A stretch of 64,000 nucleotides of DNA, from NCBI RefSeq assembly GCF_016009175.1, contig NZ_JADUCM010000007.1, positions 124,001 to 188,000 of the forward strand, in the 5' to 3' direction. This DNA comes from Pseudomonas alkylphenolica. GTDB lineage: Bacteria; Pseudomonadota; Gammaproteobacteria; Pseudomonadales; Pseudomonadaceae. Position 1 is the stretch's first letter. Every line of letters starts with the position of its first letter. Positions 27,831-35,942 of this stretch are shown here, one piece after another. Made by a program: the position numbers and the translations under genes. The notes beneath the pieces are model-generated. The model worked only from the letters and a program-made list of their open reading frames with translations, was not told where the DNA came from and did no database searches.

Positions 27831-27986
27831 TCTGGAATTGTGAGCACGTTACTCGATAATCTTCGATCAATGAAGCCCCATCTTGTCGGACAATTGCGAC
27901 AATGGTCGTCTGCGTCTCGATTGCACGATCGGCGACAATTCCCGGTCAGGCTGCGCAAGCAGCCCCGGTATAACAAGGAAAATGCG

Positions 27987-28982
27987 GTGAAACTCAGCGA
28001 TATCGCGCGTCTGGCCGGTGTGTCCGTGACCACTGCCAGCTACGTCATCAATGGCAAGGCCGAACAGCAGCGCATCAGCAGCAGCACGGTCGAACGTGTG
28101 CGTGCAGTGGTGGAAGCCCATGGCTTTACCCCCAACCCACAGGCGGCCGGCTTGCGTAGCCGTCACACCAAGACCCTGGGGTTCATTCTCCCGGACCTGG
28201 AAAACCCCAGCTACGCACGCATTGCCAAGCAACTGGAACAAGGCGCCCGGGCCAAAGGCTACCAGCTGCTGATTGCCAGCAGCGACGACCAGCCCGACAG
28301 CGAGCGCCAGTTGCAGCAACTGTTCCGTGCCCGCCGTTGCGATGCACTGTTTGTTGCCAGCTGCCTGCCGGCCGGTGACGACAGCTACCGCGAGTTGCAG
28401 GCCAAGGGCCTGCCGATCATTGCCATCGACCGCAGCATGGACCCGGCGCACTTCTGCTCGGTAGTCAGCGATGACCGCAACGCCAGCCTGCAACTGACCC
28501 GCAGCCTGCTCGCCACCCAGCCTGCGCACATTGCCCTGATCGGCGCCCGCCCGGAGCTCAGCGTCAGCCAGGCCCGCGCCGGTGGTTTCGACGAAGCGCT
28601 GCAAGGCTTTAACGGCACCATCAGCCGCTACCAGGGCGAGGCCTTCAGCCGTGAATGCGGCCAGCGCCTGATGACCCAGCTGATCGCCGAACTCGGCGGC
28701 CTGCCGGATGCCTTGCTGACCACCTCCTACGTGCTGCTGCAAGGCGTGTTCGACGTGCTGCAGGCGCGCCCGGCCGACTCGCGCAGCCTGCAGCTGGGCA
28801 CCTTTGGTGACAACCAGCTGCTCGACTTCCTGCCGTTGCCGGTCAATGCCATGGCCCAGCAACACGGCGTCATGGCCGAAACCGCACTGAAGCTGGCCCT
28901 CGCCGCGGTGGAAGATAAGCACTACGAGCCGGGCGTGCATGCCGTGGGTCGAACCTTCAAACAGCGAATCATCAAGGCCTGA
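27987..28982 (+). CDS. fruR: Catabolite repressor/activator FruR (Cra), LacI family
   Basis: This 331-residue LacI/GalR repressor has the N-terminal HTH KLSDIARLAGVSVTTASYVI, the hinge helix, and a periplasmic-binding-like effector domain (from about 60: TKTLGFILPDLENPSYARIA). FruR senses fructose 1-phosphate and controls the divergent fruBKA operon through the operator at 27819. The GTG start is chosen because it matches the family N-terminus and has AAGGAA in front; the long upstream extension lacks homology. tatD begins two bases after its stop. Confidence 0.93.
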   Translation: MKLSDIARLAGVSVTTASYVINGKAEQQRISSSTVERVRAVVEAHGFTPNPQAAGLRSRHTKTLGFILPDLENPSYARIAKQLEQGARAKGYQLLIASSDDQPDSERQLQQLFRARRCDALFVASCLPAGDDSYRELQAKGLPIIAIDRSMDPAHFCSVVSDDRNASLQLTRSLLATQPAHIALIGARPELSVSQARAGGFDEALQGFNGTISRYQGEAFSRECGQRLMTQLIAELGGLPDALLTTSYVLLQGVFDVLQARPADSRSLQLGTFGDNQLLDFLPLPVNAMAQQHGVMAETALKLALAAVEDKHYEPGVHAVGRTFKQRIIKA

Positions 28983-28984
28983 AC

Positions 28985-29773
28985 ATGCGCCTGATCGACA
29001 CCCACACTCACCTGGACTTTCCGGATTTCGACCCGGACCGGGCGGCGCTGCTGGCCAACGCCAGGGCGGCGGGTGTCGAGCGCATGGTGGTGCTGGGCGT
29101 GTACGAGGATAACTGGCAGCGCGTGTGGGACCTGGTGTGCAGCGACCCGCAGTTGTATGCCGCGTTTGGCCTGCACCCGGTGTACCTCGACCAGCACCGC
29201 CCCGAGCACCTGCGTGAGCTGGGCGACTGGTTGAACCGCCTAAAGGGTGAGCGCCAGTTGTGTGCCGTGGGTGAATTCGGCCTGGACTACTACTTGCCGG
29301 AACTCGACCGCGAGCGCCAGCAACACTGGTTCGAGGCCCAGTTGCAACTGGCCGTCGACTTCAACCTGCCGGCCCTGCTGCATGTACGTCGCAGCCATGC
29401 TGCGGTGATTGCCACGCTCAAGCGTTACAAGCTTGCGCGTGGCGGCATAATTCATGCGTTTGCCGGCAGTGTTGAAGAGGCCCGTGAGTACCACAAGCTG
29501 GGCTTCAAACTGGGCCTCGGCGGCGCTGCTACCTGGCCGCAGGCCCTGCGTTTGCACAAGGTATTACCGCAGTTGCCGCTGGAAAGCCTGGTGCTGGAAA
29601 CCGACGCCCCGGACATGGCCCCCGTGATGTATGCCGGACTGCGCAACAGTCCCGAGCATTTGCCGCAGATTGCCACCGCACTGGCCGAGGTGATCGGGAT
29701 TGAAGTGGAGCGTCTGGCCGAGGTGAGCACGCGTAATGCGTGTGAGCTGTTTGGTTGGGCGCTGGTCGACTGA
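28985..29773 (+). CDS. tatD: TatD-family metal-dependent hydrolase
   Basis: This 262-residue TIM-barrel hydrolase carries the metal ligands of the family: DTHTHLDF near the N-terminus, Glu in VGEFGLDYY, His in LLHVRRSH and IHAFAGS, and Asp in LETDAPDM. TatD enzymes are DNases or D-aminoacyl-tRNA deacylase-like; the substrate here is unproven. It starts two bases after fruR, so it is probably co-transcribed, an arrangement without an obvious functional link. A REP-rich spacer follows. Confidence 0.87.
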   Translation: MRLIDTHTHLDFPDFDPDRAALLANARAAGVERMVVLGVYEDNWQRVWDLVCSDPQLYAAFGLHPVYLDQHRPEHLRELGDWLNRLKGERQLCAVGEFGLDYYLPELDRERQQHWFEAQLQLAVDFNLPALLHVRRSHAAVIATLKRYKLARGGIIHAFAGSVEEAREYHKLGFKLGLGGAATWPQALRLHKVLPQLPLESLVLETDAPDMAPVMYAGLRNSPEHLPQIATALAEVIGIEVERLAEVSTRNACELFGWALVD

Positions 29774-29781
29774 CCGAGCTC

Positions 29782-30198
29782 CTGTAGGCCGGATCGCCGC
29801 CAAAGCGGGCCTGCTACGCAGTCCATCGCGGATAAATCCGCTCCTACAGGTCAGCGTCTACTCACGGAGCAAGGTGCTTCAGGCCTCGTTGAAACGCATT
29901 CGCCCTGCTGGCGTTTCAGCAGGGCGAACTCTTCGCGGGTAAACCCGCTCCCACAGGTCCTGCGGGAATTCTGAAAACCGTGATGTACCTGTGGGAGCGG
30001 GCTTGCCCGCGAAGACGCCGGTACAGGCAATGCAGACTTCAGGAAGATCGAACAGAGATCACTGCCGGCAAGACCGTTTCATCGCGTTGAATTCTTCGCA
30101 GGTAAACCCGCTCCTACAGGTCCTGCGGGGATTCTGAAAACCGTGATGTACCTGTTGGAGCTGGCGCAGCCTGCGATCGAGCGCGCAGCGGTCGCAAA
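29782..30198. repeat. REP-rich spacer between tatD and the cytochrome gene
   Basis: This 436-base gene-free stretch holds several repeats. A degenerate palindromic pair spans 29782-29850 (CTGTAGG...CCTACAG). A hairpin CGCCCTGCTG/CAGCAGGGCG lies at 29901-29926. An inverted REP pair spans 29931-30014. A near-copy of 29931-29998 sits at 30094-30162, with only a few differences over about 68 bases. A second REP type, GGAGCTGGCGCAGCCTGCGA, ends the block (30151-30198) and recurs at 61889. No coding sequence was found in it. Confidence 0.8.
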
Positions 30199-30209
30199 TT
30201 CCTTCAGCC

Positions 30210-30851
30210 CTACTGCTGCAATATAAACGCCGCCATCGCCTGCAAATCCCCCTGACTCAACTGTGTAAACGGCGGCATGGGAATGTTGCCCCATTTACCC
30301 GCACCGCCCTGCTGAATGTGCAACGCCACCTTGGCCTGCGCCTGCGCATCGTTAGCGTACCGCGCCGCCACATCACGATACGCCGGCCCCACCACCTTGT
30401 GGTCCAGCGCATGGCACGACAGGCAGGCATTGTTCTGCAGCAACGCCATGGCATCCACCTTCGCACCCGGTGCAGGCTCAGCCTTCGCCGGATACGAAGC
30501 CGCCTGCACCTCGGCATCGCTCACCTGCGCACTGCCATAGGTGGCCGCCAGATAAGCGCCAATAACGCTCACATCCTGATCGCTGATCGGCGCGCCATAC
30601 ACCTTCTGCATCTTGCCGGCTTCACCCGTCCACTGCGCCAGGCTCATGCCCGGCGGCTGAAAGTTGATGTAGTCGGCCGAATGGCAGGTGGAACACTTCT
30701 GCTGAGCCAGCGCGTAGCCCGGCAACTCACTGGCCTTGAACACCGCCGTTTCCGGCGGCAGGGTGATCGACAACGGCGCCGCCTCAAGCGTGGCCACCGC
30801 ACACAGCTGAACCGCACACAACAGCGCAAACATCGGTTTCATAGGCTTCAT
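30210..30851 (-). CDS. Periplasmic dihaem cytochrome c, partner of the Mo oxidoreductase
   Basis: This 213-residue c-type cytochrome has a signal peptide (about 1-25, ending LEAA). Two haem sites are visible: C53-C56-H57 (CSTCHS) and C143-C146-H147 (CLSCHA), with an axial Met likely in NIPMPPF. The second domain is a standard class I cytochrome c. The ATG has GAGGAG in front. It starts 10 bases after the stop of the molybdenum oxidoreductase on the same strand, so it most likely takes electrons from that enzyme, as SorB does for SorA. Confidence 0.87.
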   Translation of the reverse strand: MKPMKPMFALLCAVQLCAVATLEAAPLSITLPPETAVFKASELPGYALAQQKCSTCHSADYINFQPPGMSLAQWTGEAGKMQKVYGAPISDQDVSVIGAYLAATYGSAQVSDAEVQAASYPAKAEPAPGAKVDAMALLQNNACLSCHALDHKVVGPAYRDVAARYANDAQAQAKVALHIQQGGAGKWGNIPMPPFTQLSQGDLQAMAAFILQQ

Positions 30852-30861
30852 GCAGGGCTCC

Positions 30862-32100
30862 TCAGGCGACTGTCACGTGGGTGGTTTCGACGACGTGACG
30901 GCGATAGCCGCCGGGGTTCCAGTCTGCTTTCATCGGCTGCGTTTCGCCCGCCGCATTGGTGGCGCGCACCATCAACTGCGTAGCGCCGTTGTGGCTGAAG
31001 GTGATCGGCAGCGTCCACTCGCGAAACGAGAAGCGCCCCAGGTCTTCACCCAGCGCAGCGCGATACCAACGCGCCCCGCCATCAATCGACACCTCCACGT
31101 TGTCCACCCCCGCGCCACCGTCGAAGGCAATGCCCTTGAGCAGCACCCCGCTGTTCAGCGGCAACACCGCACCCGCCTGCACACTGGTGATAAAGCTGCG
31201 CACCGGCAGCCGTGAAATCGGCCGGGTTTTCGCCGCCGTAGTACCCGGCGAAACACAGAAGCAGTCGTTGTCGGGAACCTGGTACCCCTTGGCCATGAAG
31301 AAGCCGTCGAAAGTGTGGTCGAGCACCTCGATCTCGCTCAGGTGCTTGACCCAGTACGTACCGAAATAACCCGGCACCACCAGGCGGATCGGGTAGCCAT
31401 TGAGAAACGGCAGGTCGGTGCCATTCATTGACCAGGCGATCATCGGCTCGCCGTTCATGGCATGGTTGATGTCCAGCGCCTTGATGAAACTTGGCGTGCT
31501 CGGCAGCACCGGCTTGTCGAGGCCACGGAAGGTCACTTGCTGCGCCTGCGCGCCAACCCCGGCCTTTTCCAGCACCGCCTTGAGCGGCACCCCCAGCCAG
31601 CGCGCATTGCCCATCGAGCCGTTGCCCAGCTGCGCGCCGAACACCCGTGGCATCGAAAAGCCGCGGCTGTTGCCGGAACACTGATTGACCGCCACCACCT
31701 CGACCGGCTCGGCCAGCGCCTTGAGCTCGTCCAGCGACAGCGACAGCGGCGCACCGACCGAACCCTTGACCGTCAGCCGGTAGCTGTCGGGGTCGATGCT
31801 GGTTGGAAAGTCGGCCAGGTGATAGCGAACAAAGAACGCGTCATTGGCCGTGATCGGCCCTTCGTTGAACACCGCGAACGGGGTTTCCAGGTGCGGTGGC
31901 CGCGTGGTCACCAGGGTTAGCGGACGCTTTTGCGGGTACTGCACCAGCGGGCGCGGCCCGGCGGCAAAGGTCACTTCCTCAGGGTTTGCCTCGGCGGTTT
32001 TGGCAAGGCCAGCCAGCGGCGAGGCGGCCACCGCCAGGGCGATGGCATCGCGCAGAACCTGCCGGCGGCCAAGGTGGTTGTTCCCGATAAACCTGAACAT
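30862..32100 (-). CDS. SorA-like molybdopterin sulfite oxidase, Tat-exported
   Basis: This 412-residue protein belongs to the sulfite-oxidase family. A twin-arginine signal (GRRQVLRDAIALAVAASPLAG) targets the folded enzyme to the periplasm. The Mo-ligand Cys lies in VNQCSGNSRGF. The Moco domain (about 80-290: GYPIRLVVPGYFGTYWVKHL) and the C-terminal dimerisation domain (VEVSIDGGARWYRA, KADWNPGGY) are both present. The reaction is probably sulfite to sulfate, though other substrates are possible. The ATG at 32100 precedes the Tat motif well. It is followed by its cytochrome gene. Confidence 0.85.
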   Translation of the reverse strand: MFRFIGNNHLGRRQVLRDAIALAVAASPLAGLAKTAEANPEEVTFAAGPRPLVQYPQKRPLTLVTTRPPHLETPFAVFNEGPITANDAFFVRYHLADFPTSIDPDSYRLTVKGSVGAPLSLSLDELKALAEPVEVVAVNQCSGNSRGFSMPRVFGAQLGNGSMGNARWLGVPLKAVLEKAGVGAQAQQVTFRGLDKPVLPSTPSFIKALDINHAMNGEPMIAWSMNGTDLPFLNGYPIRLVVPGYFGTYWVKHLSEIEVLDHTFDGFFMAKGYQVPDNDCFCVSPGTTAAKTRPISRLPVRSFITSVQAGAVLPLNSGVLLKGIAFDGGAGVDNVEVSIDGGARWYRAALGEDLGRFSFREWTLPITFSHNGATQLMVRATNAAGETQPMKADWNPGGYRRHVVETTHVTVA

Positions 32101-32246
32101 GCTGCGGCGCTCCCTGTGACGAAAATCCTGAAAGGCAACTGGCTGCATCCCGCCAGTTTTTTATGAGCGTTTCAGTATCGTCACACGCAGTTTTGTTGCT
32201 TCGCATTGAGCGTCAGAGGGTTCGCAATTGATGACAGGCCGGCGGA

Positions 32247-32849
32247 TTAAAACCAGCCAGTGTCGGCTTCCAGCTCTGCCCGGCACTGCTTGAGCTGCGC
32301 GCCGTAGTTCTTCGCCTGCTGCTCAACCTTACGGGCCACCTGCATCAGCCACGGCTTGCTCAGGTAGGTACCCCGGCTGAAGCCGCCGCGCCCTTCGTGG
32401 TAGGCCAGGTACTGGTTGTAGACGTCCCACTTGGAGATGCCCAGCTGTTTTTGCGTGCCGTCGGTGTACCAGCCGATGAACATCACCGCGTCATCGAAAT
32501 TGTCGCGCGAGCCGCCGTTGCCGGTGCGGTCTTTGTACTCGCCCCAGACCGGGTCCTGGGCCTGGGCATAGCCGTAGGCCGAACTCACCCGGCCCCACGG
32601 GATCACCCATAACAGGTAGTCGCGCGGTGGCAGCGCATCGTGAACGAAGCTGCTTTCCTGCTTCATGATCGCCATTGCCACGTTTTGCGGCGTGCCGAAC
32701 TTTTGCTGCATCTCCAGCGAGTCTTCGTACCAGTCGGGGTACTCGCGAAAGATATTGCAGAGGTTGTTCTGGTCTCGGGGTGGCGCGGTGGCGCAGCCCG
32801 TGAATATCGCCAGGCACAGCATCAGTGCCCAAAAGCGCCCTTGTTTCAT
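32247..32849 (-). CDS. Lipoprotein with lysozyme-like (SLT) domain
   Basis: This 200-residue lipoprotein has signal LMLCLAIFTGC with a lipobox Cys at about 18. The mature part resembles lytic transglycosylases: MAIMKQESSFVHDA with the catalytic Glu, SSAYGYAQAQDPVWGEY, and NQYLAYHEGRGGF. It probably cleaves peptidoglycan at the outer-membrane inner face. The start chosen places the signal peptide at the N-terminus; the longer reading upstream has no leader character. It is monocistronic. Confidence 0.82.
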   Translation of the reverse strand: MKQGRFWALMLCLAIFTGCATAPPRDQNNLCNIFREYPDWYEDSLEMQQKFGTPQNVAMAIMKQESSFVHDALPPRDYLLWVIPWGRVSSAYGYAQAQDPVWGEYKDRTGNGGSRDNFDDAVMFIGWYTDGTQKQLGISKWDVYNQYLAYHEGRGGFSRGTYLSKPWLMQVARKVEQQAKNYGAQLKQCRAELEADTGWF

Positions 32850-33164
32850 CCATCGCCCCAGCAGAAAAATGAGGGCATTACCTGCCCTTCGTATATGGCG
32901 CAGCACCTGAGCGGAGCAGGCGCTGCTGACAACCTGTGATGACGGGGGCCTTGGCAGGGTCACCCGTGCAGTGGGGGCGCATTGTAACTAAGTAATGGTG
33001 GTGGCTTGTAACAGCGCGTGTGAATTGGCTGCTTCACACCGTTGGGGGCTCTATCTTCTAGATGACCACGCCGCATCCTGGCGATGTGATCGCTCAAAAT
33101 TTGAACAAATGTCAGAAACAGTGATAGAGTTCTGACATTGCATCAAACCGGTATGGGTGCCGTC
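32850..33164. other. Intergenic region left of abiE
   Basis: This 315-base divergent spacer separates the lipoprotein gene and abiEi. It contains one perfect 7-bp hairpin (GTGTGAA/TTCACAC, 33018-33039) and, at its right end, the abiE promoter/operator described separately. Nothing else was recognised. GC content drops towards the abiE side. Confidence 0.5.
33101..33139 (+). promoter_or_regulatory. abiE promoter overlapped by a 10-bp inverted-repeat operator
   Basis: A perfect inverted repeat, AATGTCAGAA (33108-33117) and TTCTGACATT (33130-33139), has a 12-base spacer. A plausible promoter is TTGAAC (33101-33106), 18 bases, then TAGAGT (33125-33130), so the left arm sits between -35 and -10 and the right arm covers the start region. 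AbiEi antitoxins are known to bind inverted repeats in their own promoters and repress. Confidence 0.65.
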
Positions 33165-33755
33165 ATGAAAAAGCTTCCAGAAGTCATCCTCACGCGCAGC
33201 AACTCTTTGCCTGAGGGTGAAGTGTTGTCGCCGAAAGAATTCCTTAATCTGGGTAGCCGCGCAGCCATCGACCAAGCGTTCTCGCGCCTGGCCAAGGCCG
33301 GTAAGCTCATGCGCATTTGTCGCGGCATGTATGTGGCGCCGGTCAAGAGCCGCTTCGGCACCCGCGCCCCCGAGCCAGAGCGGGTCGTACAGGCGTTGGC
33401 GGTAAAAACCAACGAAGCGGTGGCATGGAGCGGAGCCCGGGCAGCCAATAGCCTGGGCTTGACTCAGCAGGTACCTGTTCGGCAGGTATTTCTCACCACC
33501 GGCCGTGCCCGAACGTTAAAAATTGGCAAAACCAAAATCCAGATCAACCACGCTCCGCGGTGGATGCTTGCCAGCGCTGGCGCCGGTGAAGCTGTTCGTG
33601 CGCTTGCCTGGCTCGGTGAAAAGCAGTCCACCCGCGTCATCCATGAGCTACGCAAGAAACTACCGCAGACAGAATGGGCGCGTCTCATGGGGCTTCGTGC
33701 CGTCCTGCCTTCCTGGATGGCAGGCATGATCGGAAAAGAGGCCATCCATGCCTGA
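33165..33755 (+). CDS. Type IV toxin-antitoxin AbiEi-family antitoxin
   Basis: This 196-residue protein is the antitoxin and repressor of an AbiE system. The N-terminal winged-helix region (GEVLSPKEFLNLGSRAAIDQAFSR, RICRGMYVAP) is followed by the C-terminal antitoxin domain (VQALAVKTNEAVAWSGARAA, VRQVFLTTGRARTLKIG). It ends by overlapping the toxin gene by eight bases. The ATG at 33165 is chosen on alignment; an in-frame ATG at 33153 is possible. GC content is visibly lower than in the flanking core genes, consistent with acquisition. Confidence 0.83.
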   Translation: MKKLPEVILTRSNSLPEGEVLSPKEFLNLGSRAAIDQAFSRLAKAGKLMRICRGMYVAPVKSRFGTRAPEPERVVQALAVKTNEAVAWSGARAANSLGLTQQVPVRQVFLTTGRARTLKIGKTKIQINHAPRWMLASAGAGEAVRALAWLGEKQSTRVIHELRKKLPQTEWARLMGLRAVLPSWMAGMIGKEAIHA

Positions 33756-34758
33756 TCATGTCTTCACGCTGAGTGCAGACGATCAGAGAGAGGTGCTGCT
33801 TCAGGCTGCCTCCAATCTGGACCGGCCTGCCTTTCTGCTTGAGAAAGACCTTTGGGTTGTCTGGACTTTGGGGAAGATTTTCTCTACTCAGGCGGGGGAC
33901 CACCTCACCTTCAAGGGCGGCACCTCCCTTTCCAAGGTCTACCGTTTGATAGACCGGTTTTCGGAAGACATCGACCTTACCTACGATATTCGGCAAATGC
34001 TCCCGGGCGCTGAAAGCGAGATTCCTCCGAGCGTGAGCCAGGCCAGAAAATGGACGAAATCCATTCGTGACCTTCTCCCAGTCTGGATTCACGACACCGT
34101 TGTGCCTGTGCTGACGGAAGCACTCGTGAAAGAAGGGCTGAACGCTGAGCTAGAGCAGGATAATGACAAGCTCTACCTGCACTACCCCCCACGCACTCCC
34201 GCTAGTGAATACGTTAGGCCCAGGGTGATGCTGGAGTTTGGCGCTCGTTCCAGCGGTGAGCCGCACGGGCGCAGGCACGTCACTTGTGACATGGCCAACG
34301 CGCAGTTGGAAGGTGTGAGCTTTCCTGAGGCCAATCCTGTGGTGATGGACGTAGCCCGAACGTTCTGGGAGAAAGCCACAGCAGCGCACGTGTACTGTGT
34401 TCAGGAACGCTTGAGGACAGAACGATTTGCCCGGCACTGGCACGACCTCGTAGCAATTGGGCAAAGCCAGGCGTTCGCTAAAGTCATTGCCCAACGCGAC
34501 ATTGCAGCCCTTGTCGCCGAACATAAGTCGTGGTTCTTCATCGAGAAGGCAGCAGACGGTAGCGCTATTGATTACCGGCATGCGGTAAGCGGCAATCTAC
34601 GGCTGGTTCCAGCTGGCGACGCGCTTGAAGAATTGGCCAACGACTACGGGTTGATGCTTGCTGACGGGATGTTCGACAGCCCCCCTCCTCCGTTTGAAGA
34701 GCTGATGCGGACATGCGCTGAGCTCGAAGAGCGCATGAACGCTGCCGCGATTATTTGA
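33748..34758 (+). CDS. Type IV toxin AbiEii-family nucleotidyltransferase
   Basis: This 336-residue AbiEii/AbiGii toxin has the nucleotidyltransferase core FKGGTSLSKVYRLIDRF followed by SEDIDL, i.e. GGTS with the catalytic DxD-like acidic pair. Further family blocks are VMLEFGARSSGEP, ARTFWEKATAAHV and RFARHWHDLVAI. AbiE toxins are bacteriostatic and in other bacteria give abortive-infection phage defence; related MenT toxins modify tRNA. It is co-expressed with the antitoxin (8-base overlap). All catalytic motifs look intact, so the system may be active. Confidence 0.85.
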   Translation: MPDHVFTLSADDQREVLLQAASNLDRPAFLLEKDLWVVWTLGKIFSTQAGDHLTFKGGTSLSKVYRLIDRFSEDIDLTYDIRQMLPGAESEIPPSVSQARKWTKSIRDLLPVWIHDTVVPVLTEALVKEGLNAELEQDNDKLYLHYPPRTPASEYVRPRVMLEFGARSSGEPHGRRHVTCDMANAQLEGVSFPEANPVVMDVARTFWEKATAAHVYCVQERLRTERFARHWHDLVAIGQSQAFAKVIAQRDIAALVAEHKSWFFIEKAADGSAIDYRHAVSGNLRLVPAGDALEELANDYGLMLADGMFDSPPPPFEELMRTCAELEERMNAAAII

Positions 34759-35109
34759 GGCGTCAGTCGTTGCTGCCCTGAGAATCAGGCGGCCTTCGTG
34801 GCTCAAAACATCAGAATTTCCCGATTCCGTGTAGTCCATTTCCGAATCATACTTTTGCGGCTTTCAAGCCATTGCAGTGGTCCCGTCAGGCTTCTAGTCT
34901 CGGCCCGTCGTTAGCAACTTTAACGACCGGTTGTGACAGGCCGATACATCAGATTTCGGATCACACGTGCATCGCTTCATGGCGACTGTATGTGGGGCAC
35001 ATTCGTGTGCGCCGAGTTCCGATGTCCTCGGTCTGTCAACCCATGTACAGTTGCCACCCATTTGTTTGACAGCAGAGACGTGGCAGCTCCACCGATGTCG
35101 GAGATAGCC
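34759..35109. other. Gene-free stretch after abiEii
   Basis: This 351-base stretch has no convincing gene. It holds a short GGCTT/AAGCC hairpin near 34858 and an imperfect stem AGTTGCCAC/GTGGCAGCT (about 35049-35088) before the next start. An open frame crosses its right part but has no signal of coding. A TTTGACA sequence near 35067 might be a -35 element; no good -10 was found. Confidence 0.4.
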
Positions 35110-35337
35110 ATGTTAAAAATCGTTCCAGACCCACCCCTTCACCCCAACCAATCCATCGAAGACATTCTCGTCCAGGTCTCTGAATACCTCGTCTGTGCCA
35201 TGACCGTGGCGCAACAGACCGTCCTGCTCCATTCCAACGCCTCATGTCAGGTACTGACCCTGGCCTGCGTGCACGAAATCGACCACGCGCGAAACCTGGT
35301 CGAAGCGGCGTTGAGCAAGGTTCAGGTACAGCACTGA
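35110..35337 (+). CDS. Small Pseudomonas protein of unknown function (DUF6124/DUF3077-like)
   Basis: This 75-residue helical protein begins MLKIVPDPPLHPNQSIEDIL and continues with a predicted helical hairpin (VSEYLVCAMTVAQQTVLL, VLTLACVHEIDHARNLVEAA). Many pseudomonads carry such short proteins, often beside DUF3077 genes as here. No activity is known. CGGAG precedes the ATG. The next gene begins 72 bases later, after a strong hairpin, and may be in the same transcript. Confidence 0.6.
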   Translation: MLKIVPDPPLHPNQSIEDILVQVSEYLVCAMTVAQQTVLLHSNASCQVLTLACVHEIDHARNLVEAALSKVQVQH

Positions 35338-35351
35338 AACACCTACAGGCG

Positions 35352-35382
35352 AGCGCCAGCGTTGCTCAGCAAGGCTGGCGCT
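35352..35382 (+). other. Long hairpin between the two small DUF genes
   Basis: AGCGCCAGC and GCTGGCGCT form a perfect 9-bp stem, and the loop can pair further (TTGCT/AGCAA). There is no T run. It may act as an attenuator or processing signal. Confidence 0.5.
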
Positions 35383-35409
35383 TGAGGCGTGAAACAGGAT
35401 GGGAGCGCA

Positions 35410-35730
35410 ATGATGAATAAGGATTCGATTGAAGGTAGCACCGCAGGTTTCAAAACGAGCGGCGTCGGCGTGTTCGGCGAAGGTGCCAGCGGGTTGACGA
35501 CTGATCGGCTGTTTCGGGTGCAGCCTGGGCATAACGCGGACTTTGTACTGGAGCAGGCGGCGCTGTTGATGGGGTGCGTGAGCAAGCTCAGCCACAACGC
35601 GTGGTTTGAGCAGGATGAGGCGATGGTGTGTGCGGCGCACTTTTTGAGCGGGATGGCGAAGGCGCTGGTTGAGGATTTGGCGTTTGGGATGATGGGCGGG
35701 GATTTGGGAAAAGGTGCGGCGGCGGATTGA
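35410..35730 (+). CDS. DUF3077 family protein
   Basis: This 106-residue protein has the DUF3077 core TTDRLFRVQPGHNADFVLEQ, then ALLMGCVSKLSHNAWF and a helix FLSGMAKALVEDLAFGMMGG. The family is largely confined to Pseudomonas and has no known function. The start could be the ATG at 35410 or 35413; GGGAG at 35401 serves either. It stands next to another small Pseudomonas-specific gene in a segment between abiE and tRNA-Thr. Confidence 0.68.
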   Translation: MMNKDSIEGSTAGFKTSGVGVFGEGASGLTTDRLFRVQPGHNADFVLEQAALLMGCVSKLSHNAWFEQDEAMVCAAHFLSGMAKALVEDLAFGMMGGDLGKGAAAD

Positions 35731-35942
35731 GCGATGCCGAATGCTGTGAGTAACGCGCTTGGGGCGCTGTCTGTCGCCGAGTCTGCAGGAGCTGGTGAAG
35801 GCCTGTCTGCCGTCCGCTGATTGCTACAAAAATTGGGGATGAGGAAAAGGCCATGAGCCTTGAACTTTGCGACGGGCAGATAACCCATATACTGCGACAT
35901 GCATTCGCCGGTCATTAGCTGTTTTGAAAATGGAGTTGATAA

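Noticed and set aside
24899..27859. A 986-codon plus-strand frame opposite fruB
   Set aside because: It is the antisense shadow of a clear EIIA-HPr-EI gene; the translated sequence has no recognisable domain and is rich in His, Gln and Arg.
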